This document shows positions 32,274-41,358 of a stretch of 64,000 bases of DNA, in pieces. How positions within the stretch are numbered: the stretch's first letter is position 1; the number at the start of each line of letters is the position of its first letter. The stretch is from Rhizobium sp. NXC24 (lineage in GTDB: Bacteria; Pseudomonadota; Alphaproteobacteria; Rhizobiales; Rhizobiaceae). Under the pieces are notes generated by a model. It did no database searches. It saw nothing but the letters and a program-made list of their open reading frames with translations, and had not been told where the DNA came from. The position numbers were made by a program, and so were the translations under genes. The DNA is taken from NCBI RefSeq assembly GCF_002944315.1, contig NZ_CP024314.1:1736001-1800000 (forward strand). The letters run 5' to 3'.

Positions 32274-33197
32274 TTGAACAAGAAATCACCGGTTTATCTG
32301 AATGCGCTGCGGGCTTTCGAAGCCAGTGCGCGTCATGGCAGCTTTTCCGGCGCCGCTGAAGAACTCAATGTGACCGCGGCGGCCGTCGGGCAAATGGTGC
32401 GCGGGCTCGAGGACTGGCTGGGAGCCCCAGTGTTTCATCGCAGCGCTATCGGGAAAACCAGATTGACCTTGACTGAAAGCGCCGAACGCGCGCTTCCGGA
32501 TATCCGCGCGGGACTCGATCGCCTCGGGATTGGACTGGAACGGCTTCGGGACTCTGCGACCAGCCGCATCCTCAACGTTACGGTCAGTCCGGCCTTCGCC
32601 GCCAAGTGGCTGCTTCCGCGCATCGACCGCTTCCAGGCCAGATCGCCGGACACCGATATCCGCCTTGAGACGAGCCTGAAACTCGTCGACTACAAGGCAC
32701 ATGGCATAGACGTGGGGGTCCGATATGGCGACGGGAACTGGCCGGGACTGCTTGCGGAGAAATTGATGGATGAGGAGGTCTTTCCGGTCTGCTCACCCAG
32801 TTTCTGCGACAGGGGAAATTTGACCGCACCGCCCGATCTCACGCGAACCACGCTCATCCATGACCTCTCGGTCGATCCCGCGATAGGCTTCGTCACCTGG
32901 GACATCTGGCTGCGGGCGGCTGGTGTGCCCGAGAGCCAACCGCAAAGAGGCATGAGGATCGATAATTCCGCCGCCGTCCTTCAGGCCGCGATCGAGGGAC
33001 ATGGTATCGCGCTGGCGCGCAGTATTCTGGCGCATGATGATCTGGCCGCCGGGCGGCTCCGGCGCCTGTTTCCCGGGATAAGCGTACCTTCAAAGCTAGC
33101 CTACTACGTGGTCTATCGTTCGGAATACGCTTCGCTGCCGAAGTTGCAGGCGTTTCGTAGTTGGCTGATCGAGGAAGCATCCACGATCCGATCCTGA
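32274..33197 (+). CDS. LysR-family transcriptional regulator (GcvA-like)
   Basis: The 307-residue product starts at a TTG (L-N-K-K-S-P-V-Y-L-N-A-L-R-A-F). The only ATG in frame (32133) would add 47 residues without homology. The N-terminal winged helix (A-S-A-R-H-G-S-F-S-G-A-A-E-E-L-N-V-T-A-A-A-V) is of the GcvA subgroup, and a periplasmic-binding-like effector domain follows from about residue 92. It lies between gabD and the amine-oxidase cluster, all on the same strand. Either could be its target. Confidence 0.88.
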   Translation: MNKKSPVYLNALRAFEASARHGSFSGAAEELNVTAAAVGQMVRGLEDWLGAPVFHRSAIGKTRLTLTESAERALPDIRAGLDRLGIGLERLRDSATSRILNVTVSPAFAAKWLLPRIDRFQARSPDTDIRLETSLKLVDYKAHGIDVGVRYGDGNWPGLLAEKLMDEEVFPVCSPSFCDRGNLTAPPDLTRTTLIHDLSVDPAIGFVTWDIWLRAAGVPESQPQRGMRIDNSAAVLQAAIEGHGIALARSILAHDDLAAGRLRRLFPGISVPSKLAYYVVYRSEYASLPKLQAFRSWLIEEASTIRS

Positions 33198-33408
33198 CGG
33201 GGATGAGTCTTCTCCCAATCGGTTCCCCGCAAGCACGGCAAAGATTTCCTTTGTCGGACGCAAGAAACTCTCATTTGTCAGGGCGACTTTTCAGGGGCAT
33301 CAAATGGCTCAAACCGCTTCTGGCCGCCGCGTAGGAGATCCGCTTCTACGCCGTGGCTTGAGCCACCCGTAACAGGAGGGCCGGAACGCCGACCCTTAGG
33401 CCGCTCCA

Positions 33409-34548
33409 ATGATATCTTCCTTTTCAAACTCCATAATGATCATCGGCGGCGGGCTCGCCGGCCTGACGGCCGCCTATCGCCTTCATCGCGCGGGCATCAG
33501 TTTCAGCTTGATCGAGGCGCAGGATCGTCTGGGCGGACGTATCCTGACGGCAGATCCCGACAGCAAAACTTCAAACGATGGATTTGATCTTGGTCCATCC
33601 TGGTTCTGGCCGGATGTGCATCCCGCCATCAGCCGGTTCGCACACGAATTGGGCCTTGAGTTCTTTGCCCAGCACAGCCATGGCGCGACGGTGTTTCAGC
33701 GTGCGCAGGAAACGGCGACCGAGCACTATCGCACGCTCCGGCAAGACCCACCGTCCATGCGGTTGGTGGGCGGCAGTGGTTCGATCATTTCTGCGCTGGC
33801 AGCGCGTTTGCCGCCGGACAGCATACGTCTCGGAACCAAAGTGACCCGGGTCGAGCGAACAGACAGGGGCGTTACTATCCATGTCGTTGGGGCGGACGGT
33901 TTCGTCGAAGAAATCGCTGCCGGCCATGTCATCTTCGCGCTACCGCCGCGTTTGCTGGCCGAGACGGTCGAATTCGATCCGGCGCCGGGTGCATTGCTTC
34001 AGAAGCTTTGGCGCGAGACGCCGACCTGGATGGCGCCGCATGCAAAGTTCTTCGCTCTCTATGAGGCCCCCTTCTGGCGATCGGCCGGACTTTCCGGCGC
34101 GGCAAGGAGCATGGCCGGTCCACTCGTCGAGATCCATGACGCCACCACCGCGTCGGGGAAAGCAGCCCTCTTCGGCTTCGTCGGCGTTCCGGCACACTAC
34201 AGAAGAGAAGTCGGTCGCGACGCCATCACCGACGCTTCGATCGCCCAACTCGGGCAATTGTTTGGACCGGATGCATTGAGGCCGACGGCAACGCTCTACA
34301 AGGACTGGGCCGAAGATTCCCTGACGGCCACCTTCCTGGACCAGATGGCGACGGGCTATCCCGACGGCCGCCGTCGAGAATGGACCGACAATAATTGGAG
34401 CGATCGGATCACCTTGGCGGGCAGCGAAACCGCAGTTCACGACCCCGGCTATCTGGCTGGCGCCGTCGAAGCCGGGGAACGTGCCGCTATCAGCCTGATC
34501 AACAGATCGGGTCCGCAAACAGCGATCCCGACAATGTCCAACGCATAA
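33409..34548 (+). CDS. FAD-dependent amine oxidase (first of two paralogues)
   Basis: The product has 379 residues. The dinucleotide motif I-I-G-G-G-L-A-G-L lies at about 11-19, followed by L-I-E-A-Q-D-R-L-G-G-R-I, and the C-terminal FAD block reads L-A-G-S-E-T-A-V-H-D-P-G-Y-L-A-G-A-V-E-A-G. It is shorter than typical monoamine oxidases (about 450 residues) and has no signal peptide. The paralogue at 36542-37648 shares long identical stretches (T-P-T-W-M-A-P-H-A-K-F-F-A). It probably oxidises a primary or secondary amine to an imine/aldehyde, giving a substrate for the dehydrogenase encoded 13 bases downstream. The substrate is unknown. Confidence 0.85.
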   Translation: MISSFSNSIMIIGGGLAGLTAAYRLHRAGISFSLIEAQDRLGGRILTADPDSKTSNDGFDLGPSWFWPDVHPAISRFAHELGLEFFAQHSHGATVFQRAQETATEHYRTLRQDPPSMRLVGGSGSIISALAARLPPDSIRLGTKVTRVERTDRGVTIHVVGADGFVEEIAAGHVIFALPPRLLAETVEFDPAPGALLQKLWRETPTWMAPHAKFFALYEAPFWRSAGLSGAARSMAGPLVEIHDATTASGKAALFGFVGVPAHYRREVGRDAITDASIAQLGQLFGPDALRPTATLYKDWAEDSLTATFLDQMATGYPDGRRREWTDNNWSDRITLAGSETAVHDPGYLAGAVEAGERAAISLINRSGPQTAIPTMSNA

Positions 34549-34561
34549 AGGAGCGGAAGTC

Positions 34562-35602
34562 ATGAAGGCAACTTATCGGGCGATGCAGATTACCGCGCAA
34601 CACGGTCTTGAACTCGTGGAGCGGCAAACCCCTGTACCCAAGGCGGGCGAAGTCCTGATCGCCATCGAAGCCTGCGGCATCTGCGGTGCCGATGCCAGCG
34701 ACATCGACAATGCTGATCCCACATTGCAGCCGCCCCGTGTTCCCGGCCATGAGGTGATCGGCCGTATTGCCGCTGTTGGTCCGAATACGCCCTCGATCTG
34801 GAAGGTGGGACAGCGCGTCGGCGTCGGCCGTCTCGGCGGCCATTGCAACGAGTGCCGCGAGTGCCGTCGTGGCCGCTTCAATCTCTGCCGCAACCAGACC
34901 GTGGTCGGCGCCTCCAGCGATGGCGGCTATGCGGAAATGATGATCGTGCGGGCGACCGGGCTTGTCTCCATTCCGGACGAACTGTCGTCCGAGGAGGCCG
35001 CTCCCATTCTGTGCGCGGGGCTTGCCACATTCAACGCGCTGAAGAAATCGGGCGCCGAGGCTGGCGACACCGTCGCTATTCTCGGAATTGGCGGCCTCGG
35101 CCACATGGCGCTGCAATATGCCCGCAGGATCGGTTTTCGCGTCGTGGCGGTCGGGCGCGGCGAAGATATTGCCACAGATGCGATGAACCTTGGTGCCCAT
35201 CGCTACATTGATACGAATAAGGAAAACGCCACCGACGTTCTCAACGAGATGGGCGGCGCGAAAGCGATCCTGACGACGACCGGCAATCCGGCGGCGGTCA
35301 CGGCGCTGATGCCCGCGCTTGCACCGGAAGGTCGCCTTGTCGTGCTCGGCGTTGGCAAGGATCCGCTCCCTGTGTCGACGCGATACCTGGTCGGCGGCGA
35401 GCGAGGCCTCATCGGCTCGATGACGGGTACGCCGTTCGAGAATGAGAAAACGCTGGATTTCAGCGTCCTGGCGGGAGTGCGCCCGATGATCGAGACCATG
35501 CCGCTGGAACAAGCTGCGGAAGCCGTTCAAAGAATGAGATCCGGCGACGTGAAGTTCCGGATCGTCCTGACGATGGGAGATCAGTCCAATGCGCATCAAT
35601 GA
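34562..35602 (+). CDS. Zinc-dependent alcohol dehydrogenase
   Basis: The 346-residue MDR-family protein has the catalytic zinc site C41, H63, E64 and C151, the structural zinc site C95, C98, C101 and C109, and the Rossmann motif G-I-G-G-L-G. AGGAG precedes the ATG. All canonical residues are present, so it should be active with NAD(P). It sits between the amine oxidase and a cupin gene (14-bp overlap with the cupin) and likely handles the aldehyde or alcohol made from the amine. Confidence 0.9.
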   Translation: MKATYRAMQITAQHGLELVERQTPVPKAGEVLIAIEACGICGADASDIDNADPTLQPPRVPGHEVIGRIAAVGPNTPSIWKVGQRVGVGRLGGHCNECRECRRGRFNLCRNQTVVGASSDGGYAEMMIVRATGLVSIPDELSSEEAAPILCAGLATFNALKKSGAEAGDTVAILGIGGLGHMALQYARRIGFRVVAVGRGEDIATDAMNLGAHRYIDTNKENATDVLNEMGGAKAILTTTGNPAAVTALMPALAPEGRLVVLGVGKDPLPVSTRYLVGGERGLIGSMTGTPFENEKTLDFSVLAGVRPMIETMPLEQAAEAVQRMRSGDVKFRIVLTMGDQSNAHQ

Positions 35603-36269
35603 AGACCTGACAAAACCGGTCATCGTCCACGCGGCCGGGCTCGATTGGAAGCCGAGTCCTGCCGCCGGCGTGGATCGGCGGATGCTTTATCGCGTCGGCG
35701 GCGAAATCGCCCGGGCAACCTCGATCGTGCGCTACGCGCCGGGTAGCGCCTTTCCGCGCCACGTCCATGCCGGCGGCGAGGAAATACTCGTGCTCGAGGG
35801 GACCTTCCAGGACGAGCATGGGGATTATCCGGTGGGAAGTTATTTCCGCAATCCGCCCGGCACCTCGCATGTGCCCGCATCGGAAGAGGGCTGCACGATC
35901 TTCGTGCGTCTTTGGCAGTTCCGGAAGGGCGACGACGTGCAAATCGTCTGCCAGCCTGGCGAGGGCAAGGCGGCATCGTTGCGCGATGGAGCCGAAACAA
36001 CACGTGTCCTTTTCGAAGACGAAAAAGAACAGGTTTCGCTTGAGAACTGGCAGCCGGATTTCACCATAACGGTTAAAAATCGCCGCGGCCTCGAATTCTT
36101 AGTGCTTTCGGGCAGCCTTACAGTTCGGGGCGAGCTACTGGAGCCACAGAGCTGGGGTCGCTTGCCTGCAGGCGAGCCACTTGAAGCAATGACGGGGCCG
36201 GAGGGTGCGCAGATTTGGATCAAGGATGCCCCTCTCCAGCACCCCGACGTGTTGCCGATGCCCGACTGA
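35589..36269 (+). CDS. Cupin protein, ChrR-cupin-like
   Basis: The 226-residue protein has a first cupin with R-H-V-H-A-G-G-E-E. Metal ligands H58, H60, E64 and H94 are in the ChrR pattern. The second half repeats a cupin-like fold without clear ligands. The N-terminal zinc anti-sigma domain of true ChrR is absent, and no sigma-factor gene is adjacent, so it is more likely a metal enzyme or small-molecule sensor. Its start overlaps the dehydrogenase gene by 14 bp, which indicates translational coupling. Confidence 0.8.
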   Translation: MRINEDLTKPVIVHAAGLDWKPSPAAGVDRRMLYRVGGEIARATSIVRYAPGSAFPRHVHAGGEEILVLEGTFQDEHGDYPVGSYFRNPPGTSHVPASEEGCTIFVRLWQFRKGDDVQIVCQPGEGKAASLRDGAETTRVLFEDEKEQVSLENWQPDFTITVKNRRGLEFLVLSGSLTVRGELLEPQSWGRLPAGEPLEAMTGPEGAQIWIKDAPLQHPDVLPMPD

Positions 36270-36362
36270 AACCAGCGGGAAGGACTCTTATCCGCGCGTG
36301 AGCCAGCGCCATCTGCTTGAGGTACGTCGAATCTCAGCATTATGAGCGCAGTTCATCGATAC

Positions 36363-36377
36363 ATGACGCAACGTCAT
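36363..36377. promoter_or_regulatory. Inverted repeat upstream of the second amine oxidase
   Basis: ATGACG-CAA-CGTCAT is a perfect 6-bp inverted repeat in the 272-bp gap between the cupin and second amine-oxidase genes. It may be a regulator site for the downstream transcript. Function is unproven, and the other bases of this gap show nothing. Confidence 0.3.
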
Positions 36378-36541
36378 TTCTGATTTGATAGGCCTCATGG
36401 TATGGCCGCGCGGATCAACGAATTCGTCCCGCCGGCCACCGGCCCTTGACCTAGCGGACCACTTGCCACTCCCTTATTGGCATATTCGCCGCCTTGAACG
36501 ACGCAAGCGCCGCTGGGATCAACTTCCCGGAAAAGAGACAG

Positions 36542-37648
36542 ATGAACACAGATGTTGCGATTATCGGCGGAGGTTTGGCGGGACTGAATGCGGCGCGCCT
36601 GTTGCATGCGGCAGGGATCGAATTCCTGCTCCTTGAGGCAAGAACAACGCTCGGCGGCCGGATCCAGACCGTCAACGAGACAGGCCAACCCGACGCAGAT
36701 GGCTTCGACCTTGGGCCCTCCTGGTTCTGGCCCCGGATGCAGCCTGCGATCACCGCGCTCGTCGCGGAGCTCGATCTGCCAACCTTCGCGCAGAATAGTG
36801 ATGGCGACATCGTCTTCGAACGGATGTCGCGGGAATCGGCAAAGCGCTATCCCGGACTGGATCAGGAACCCGAGACGATGCGGCTTGTCGGAGGGTCTGC
36901 CGCGCTGGTCCGGGCGCTGGCGCGGGACTTGCCGGAAGCGCGGCTCCGGTGCGGAGCGCAGGTCACCAAGATGCGCCTGACGGACGCCGGAGTGAAGCTG
37001 TCGATCCGGTTCGCAGACGGACAGAAAGAGAAATTGCAGGCATCACAGGTCATAGCGGCCCTGCCGCCGCGTATCCTGGAATCGACGATCCGGTTCGAGC
37101 CGCCCCAGGAACCCGCGACGATTGAGCTATGGCGACAAACCCCGACCTGGATGGCGCCGCATGCAAAGTTCTTTGCCGTCTATGATCGTCCCTTCTGGCG
37201 GGAGGCGGGCTTTTCGGGCACGGCGCAGAGCATGGTCGGGCCTCTGGCGGAGATCCATGATGCGACGACGTCCACCGGCAGTGCGGCGCTGTTCGGCTTC
37301 GTTGGAATGGGTGCGGAGCAACGCGCGGCGATAGGTGAGGAAGCGCTGACTATGGCCTGCGTCCAGCAGTTCGCTCGCATCTTCGGGCCGGAAGCTGCCC
37401 AGCCGCGGGCCACGCTCTACAAGGACTGGGCCGCCGATCCATTGACGGCAACATCCGCCGACTGGTTTTCCGCCGGCCATCCGCACGCCCCGGATGAAGG
37501 CTGGATCACCGGCCCGTGGAAGGATCGGCTTGTGCTGGCCGGGAGCGAGGCCAGCTCGGTAGAAGCCGGTTATCTGGCTGGCGCAGTGGAGGCATCCACT
37601 CGCGCGGCTACCGACCTTATCAACAAGCTCGCGACAAATAGGAATTGA
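36542..37648 (+). CDS. FAD-dependent amine oxidase (second paralogue)
   Basis: This is a 368-residue protein starting M-N-T-D-V-A-I-I-G-G-G-L-A-G-L-N, with AAAAGAGA upstream. The FAD motifs (L-L-E-A-R-T-T-L-G-G-R-I, L-A-G-S-E-A-S-S-V-E-A-G-Y-L-A-G-A-V-E-A-S) and the overall length match the first copy at 33409-34548. The two probably arose by duplication within the cluster and may act on different amines or as a heterodimer. The MFS transporter gene follows 14 bases later. Confidence 0.86.
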   Translation: MNTDVAIIGGGLAGLNAARLLHAAGIEFLLLEARTTLGGRIQTVNETGQPDADGFDLGPSWFWPRMQPAITALVAELDLPTFAQNSDGDIVFERMSRESAKRYPGLDQEPETMRLVGGSAALVRALARDLPEARLRCGAQVTKMRLTDAGVKLSIRFADGQKEKLQASQVIAALPPRILESTIRFEPPQEPATIELWRQTPTWMAPHAKFFAVYDRPFWREAGFSGTAQSMVGPLAEIHDATTSTGSAALFGFVGMGAEQRAAIGEEALTMACVQQFARIFGPEAAQPRATLYKDWAADPLTATSADWFSAGHPHAPDEGWITGPWKDRLVLAGSEASSVEAGYLAGAVEASTRAATDLINKLATNRN

Positions 37649-37662
37649 AAGGACTTTTGCTC

Positions 37663-38895
37663 ATGGGAATCGTCGATCGGACGTTCCGCGACACGACCGG
37701 TTTGTCGGAACAACAGAATGTCGCTTCCCGGAATGTCTGGGTGCTGACGGCTGCCCAATCTCTCGGAGGGGCGAGTTCCCCCATCATCATCTCCTTGGGC
37801 GGACTTGTCGGGCAACAATTGGCATCCAATCCCACCGCTGCCACTTTGCCGGTCAGCATGTTCAATCTGGGGCTTGCTCTCGGGACATTGCCGGCGGCGG
37901 CCATCATGCGGCGGTTCGGGCGTCGAACCGGCTATCTTCTCGGTGCAACGATCGGCATGACAGCGGGCCTTGTCGCCACCATCGGCATCCTCAACGCGAG
38001 CTTTATCGTCTTCTGCATCGGCACGTTCATGGCTGGCTTCTATTCGGCCTATGTGCAGAGCTACCGCTTCGCAGCGACCGACGGCCTGATTGGCGCAGCG
38101 CGCGACAAGGCGATCTCCCGCGTGATGGTCGGCGGATTGATTGCGGCGGTGATCGGACCACAGTTGGTCATTTGGACGCGTGAGGCGCTTCCGGGGCATT
38201 CTTTTGCCGGCAGCTTCCTCAGTCAAGCGGCACTGGCGATGCTCGCCCTTCCGATCCTGCTGGCACTCCGTCGTCCTGAGACACCCAAGGCGGGATCGAC
38301 AGAAATGGCAGATTGCCGGCCACTGTCTCAAATCCTGTGTTCGCCGCGCTATCTCCTGGCGGTCGCAACCGGCGTCGTATCCTATGCGCTGATGACCTTC
38401 GTTATGACGGCTGCACCGATGGCTATGGTTGGCCACGGCCATTCCGTCGATTCCGCAGCGCTCGGCATTCAATGGCACGTTCTGTCGATGTTTGGACCAA
38501 GCTTCATCACCGGCCGGCTGATGGCGCGCTTTGGCAAAGAGCGTGTCGCCGCGGTAGGTCTCCTCCTGATCGGCGCTTCGGCGCTCATTGCACTGAGCGG
38601 CCTCGATGTCGCGCATTTCTGGGGGGCACTGGTGCTTTTGGGGATCGGTTGGAACTTCGGCTTCATCGGCGCCACCGCCATGGTTGCCGGTTGCCATTCT
38701 CCGTCCGAACGCGGCAAGGCGCAGGGCGCAAATGACTTCATGGTCTTCGGTACAGTCGCTTGCGCCTCATTCTTTTCGGGATCGCTGCTGCATAGCTCTG
38801 GCTGGAGCACTATCAATTGGCTAGTGCTGCCCGCGGTGGCCTTCATCCTTGTTCCGCTGGTTTGGCGTGCGGCGAGGCTGACAAAAAGCAGATGA
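37663..38895 (+). CDS. MFS transporter
   Basis: The start chosen is M-G-I-V-D-R-T-F (AAAGGA nine bases upstream), giving 410 residues; an ATG six codons earlier is possible. About twelve hydrophobic helices are visible, with the MFS loop M-R-R-F-G-R-R-T-G between helices 2 and 3. It is either an importer for the cluster's substrate or an exporter. It is tightly spaced between the second amine oxidase and the VOC protein in the same operon. Confidence 0.88.
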   Translation: MGIVDRTFRDTTGLSEQQNVASRNVWVLTAAQSLGGASSPIIISLGGLVGQQLASNPTAATLPVSMFNLGLALGTLPAAAIMRRFGRRTGYLLGATIGMTAGLVATIGILNASFIVFCIGTFMAGFYSAYVQSYRFAATDGLIGAARDKAISRVMVGGLIAAVIGPQLVIWTREALPGHSFAGSFLSQAALAMLALPILLALRRPETPKAGSTEMADCRPLSQILCSPRYLLAVATGVVSYALMTFVMTAAPMAMVGHGHSVDSAALGIQWHVLSMFGPSFITGRLMARFGKERVAAVGLLLIGASALIALSGLDVAHFWGALVLLGIGWNFGFIGATAMVAGCHSPSERGKAQGANDFMVFGTVACASFFSGSLLHSSGWSTINWLVLPAVAFILVPLVWRAARLTKSR

Positions 38896-38908
38896 AAGGT
38901 TGAGTGCA

Positions 38909-39751
38909 ATGCCCGTTTCCAAACGCCGTATCGATCACATCGTACTCGCGGTTCATGATCTTGAGGCCGCAGCGGAGTTTTATGCGCGCCTCGGATTCAA
39001 GGTTGGAGCCCGCAATCGCCATCCCTGGGGCACCGAAAACCGGCTTGTCCAGTTCGGCTCTTCCTTCATCGAGCTGATTACGGTGGGCGACGAGCCCGGA
39101 GTGATCCCGCCGCATGAACCTCGGCGCTTCAGCTTCGGCGCTTTCGTGCGGGATTACCTCAGGAAGCGCGAAGGCTTTGCGATGTTGGTGCTCGACAGCC
39201 CGGACGCAAAGGCGGACGCGGCGGCGTTTTCGCAAAGGAAGATCGGCGAATTCGAACCGTTCTTTTTCGAACGCAAGGGGCGCCGTCCAGATGGCCGCGA
39301 GACGCATGTCGCCTTCACGCTGGCCTTTGCCATGAACCCTAAGCTTCCAAACGCTTCCTTCTTCGTTTGCCGGCAGCATTTTCCTGAGAACTTCTGGAAC
39401 CCGGATTTTCAGAAGCACCCGAACGGCGCGACAAACATCCTGGCGGTCACGCTGGCGAGCGCGGACCCCATAGATCATGCCGGCTTCCTGGCAGACTTCA
39501 CAGATGTCCAGCCGAACAGGCCCGACCACACCCAGGTGACTTATGAGCTGGCGAAAAATGGCAAACTCGTCGCGGAGAAGAGTGGAAGCGACGGCGGCTT
39601 CACGGGCTATACGGTCTCCGTTCCAGATTTGGCGCGACAGCAAGCTCTGCTATCGGAAGCGGGCATCGCATTCAGTATGGTCGGCGATTGCGTTGTCGTG
39701 AAGCCCGAGAACGCCTTCGGTGTAGCCATCAGCTTTGTCTCGGCCGACTGA
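38909..39751 (+). CDS. VOC (glyoxalase/dioxygenase-like) family protein
   Basis: The 280-residue protein starts M-P-V-S-K-R-R-I-D-H-I-V-L-A-V. The opening D-H-I-V-L-A-V-H-D-L-E-A-A-A-E-F-Y-A-R-L-G-F is the beta-alpha-beta module of the vicinal-oxygen-chelate fold, with H as first metal ligand. E-N-R-L-V-Q-F-G-S-S-F-I-E-L-I gives a second ligand. It looks like the Glyoxalase_3 type. Its stop codon overlaps the ATG of the next gene by one base. The reaction is unknown. Confidence 0.82.
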   Translation: MPVSKRRIDHIVLAVHDLEAAAEFYARLGFKVGARNRHPWGTENRLVQFGSSFIELITVGDEPGVIPPHEPRRFSFGAFVRDYLRKREGFAMLVLDSPDAKADAAAFSQRKIGEFEPFFFERKGRRPDGRETHVAFTLAFAMNPKLPNASFFVCRQHFPENFWNPDFQKHPNGATNILAVTLASADPIDHAGFLADFTDVQPNRPDHTQVTYELAKNGKLVAEKSGSDGGFTGYTVSVPDLARQQALLSEAGIAFSMVGDCVVVKPENAFGVAISFVSAD

Positions 39752-40344
39752 TGCATATCCGAGCTGCCCTTGTCCTTTTGCTAGTGCTCGTGACGGCAAT
39801 GTCGGTTTCATTGCCTTCTTCAGCCTCTGAAACCAAATCGCTTTGTTCGAAAAGCGATTATCTGACGGTGCAATTGCCGGATCCTGTTTCGCGCCGCCGT
39901 TACGAGATCTATGTCAGCCTGCCTGCGGATTATTCCGAGAGTTCCGGAAAGACCTATCCTCTGGTGATCATCGCCGATGGCGGCCGGGCTTTTCCGACCT
40001 TAAGTTGCGACGCCCGAGCGCTTGCAAACAGCAATGCCATTGATCAAGCCGTTATCGTCGGCCTCTCCTACGCCCTTGGCGAGAACCTTGAGGATAGCCG
40101 GCGCCGTGATTATACGCCGGTCGCCCTTCCGAGCAGCGGAAAGCTCTATGGCGGCGCAGCCGCCTATCAGCGGTATCTTGGCGATGTCGTCCTGCCATAT
40201 CTCCAACACAAGTTTGAAGAGCGTCTTCGCTCGCGCGGTTACAGCGGTCTGCGAATATCCTCGACCGTGATCCCCGGCAAGGACCATATCGGCTCCGCCA
40301 GGCCGGGCTTTGCATGGGCCATAAAGAACGCCCTTGGCAACTGA
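39751..40344 (+). CDS. Esterase-D-like secreted protein with internal deletion
   Basis: The 197-residue protein has a signal peptide (residues 1-26, ending S-S-A-S). The beginning (R-R-R-Y-E-I-Y-V-S-L-P-A-D-Y, Y-P-L-V-I-I-A-D-G, V-G-L-S-Y) and end (R-G-Y-S-G-L-R-I-S-S-T-V-I-P-G-K-D-H) match alpha/beta-hydrolases of the esterase-D/IroE type. About 80-100 residues are missing between them, including the G-x-S-x-G nucleophile elbow, so the catalytic serine is absent while the terminal histidine (K-D-H) remains. The deletion keeps the frame. The product may be non-catalytic or a decaying gene. ATG overlaps the previous stop (TGATG). Confidence 0.75.
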   Translation: MHIRAALVLLLVLVTAMSVSLPSSASETKSLCSKSDYLTVQLPDPVSRRRYEIYVSLPADYSESSGKTYPLVIIADGGRAFPTLSCDARALANSNAIDQAVIVGLSYALGENLEDSRRRDYTPVALPSSGKLYGGAAAYQRYLGDVVLPYLQHKFEERLRSRGYSGLRISSTVIPGKDHIGSARPGFAWAIKNALGN

Positions 40345-41244
40345 TCACGGCAAAGCTGAGCGCCCCACCTCCAGAGCGAGCTTCAGGAAACCGTCGATGT
40401 AGGAGATGCTTTCCTCGCCGCGCCGTACGCCCAGATTGATGCTTTTCCGAATGCCGGCGTCTCCCAGGCTGAGCGCGCGGATTGGCAGTCCGGACCCATC
40501 CTCATGCAGCAGCCAATCCGGAAGAACCGTCACGCCCCTGCCCGCACAGACGAGTTGCAGCATCAGGTCGATGGTTTCGGCGGTGCGATGCTGGCGGGGC
40601 CGGCAGTGCGCCGGAACAAGAAATTGGGTGTAGATGTCCAGGCGCTCAAGGGTGACGGGAACCGTGATCAGCTCTTCATCCAGCAGGTCTTGCGGCTGTA
40701 CACAAGTGCGGCTGGCAAGAGGGTGCGTCTCGTGCACCATCAGGACCAGTTCGTAATCAAACACAGGCGTAAAACGCAGCTCCGGCGCTTCCACGGGGTC
40801 CGGCGTTATCAGCAGGTCGATCTCGTAACCGAGGAGCGCCTCAACGCCGTCGAAACGAAAGGCTGTGCGCACGTCGAAATCCACATCGGGCCACTTTGTC
40901 AGATAGGGCGTCGCTATTCTCGTGAGCCAGCGCTGGCAGGGGTGGCATTCCATGCCGACACGAAGCGCTCCCCTTCTTCCCACCGCGAAGTCAGTCAGCA
41001 CCCGTTCCGCATGCTCCATCTGCGGCAGGATACGTTCGGCAATGCTCAGCAGATATTCGCCCGTCTGCGTCAATCGCAGGCCCCGGCCAGTCTTCATCCA
41101 GATCTTGATGCCGTGCCGTTCTTCGAACTTGGCGATCGTATGGCTCAGAGCCGACTGAGTGACATTGAGCTTTTCGGCGGCCGCAGTAACGCTACCGCGG
41201 CGGCTGACTTCTCTCAGAATCGCAAGGTGCTGCCGATCGATCAT
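40345..41244 (-). CDS. LysR-family transcriptional regulator
   Basis: The 299-residue product starts M-I-D-R-Q-H-L-A-I-L-R-E-V-S. The winged helix spans residues 1-60 (T-A-A-A-E-K-L-N-V-T-Q-S-A-L-S-H-T-I), with the effector domain from about 90. A C-H-P-C-Q-R-W segment early in the effector domain resembles MetR-like regulators of sulfur amino-acid genes. It is divergent from the PatB-type gene at 41359 and is the likely regulator of that gene and the transporter genes after it. Confidence 0.9.
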   Translation of the reverse strand: MIDRQHLAILREVSRRGSVTAAAEKLNVTQSALSHTIAKFEERHGIKIWMKTGRGLRLTQTGEYLLSIAERILPQMEHAERVLTDFAVGRRGALRVGMECHPCQRWLTRIATPYLTKWPDVDFDVRTAFRFDGVEALLGYEIDLLITPDPVEAPELRFTPVFDYELVLMVHETHPLASRTCVQPQDLLDEELITVPVTLERLDIYTQFLVPAHCRPRQHRTAETIDLMLQLVCAGRGVTVLPDWLLHEDGSGLPIRALSLGDAGIRKSINLGVRRGEESISYIDGFLKLALEVGRSALP

Positions 41245-41277
41245 TATGATACCAACTCATGAGTAGATGAAATCATA
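41245..41277. promoter_or_regulatory. Inverted repeat in the LysR/patB divergent region
   Basis: TATGAT at 41245-41250 and ATCATA at 41272-41277 form an inverted repeat 21 bases apart, next to the start of the LysR gene. This suits a LysR-type binding region controlling both directions. It is a candidate by position only. Confidence 0.35.
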
Positions 41278-41358
41278 CCATTTCCGTTCATAATGCAATG
41301 CAGCTAACTTTTCGTCAATCAGGCCTCAACGAGGCAGCCGAGACGAAAGGAAACCGCT

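Noticed and set aside
37570-38697. 375-codon minus-strand frame over the MFS gene
   Set aside because: Charged, low-complexity antisense frame; the plus-strand product has all MFS features.
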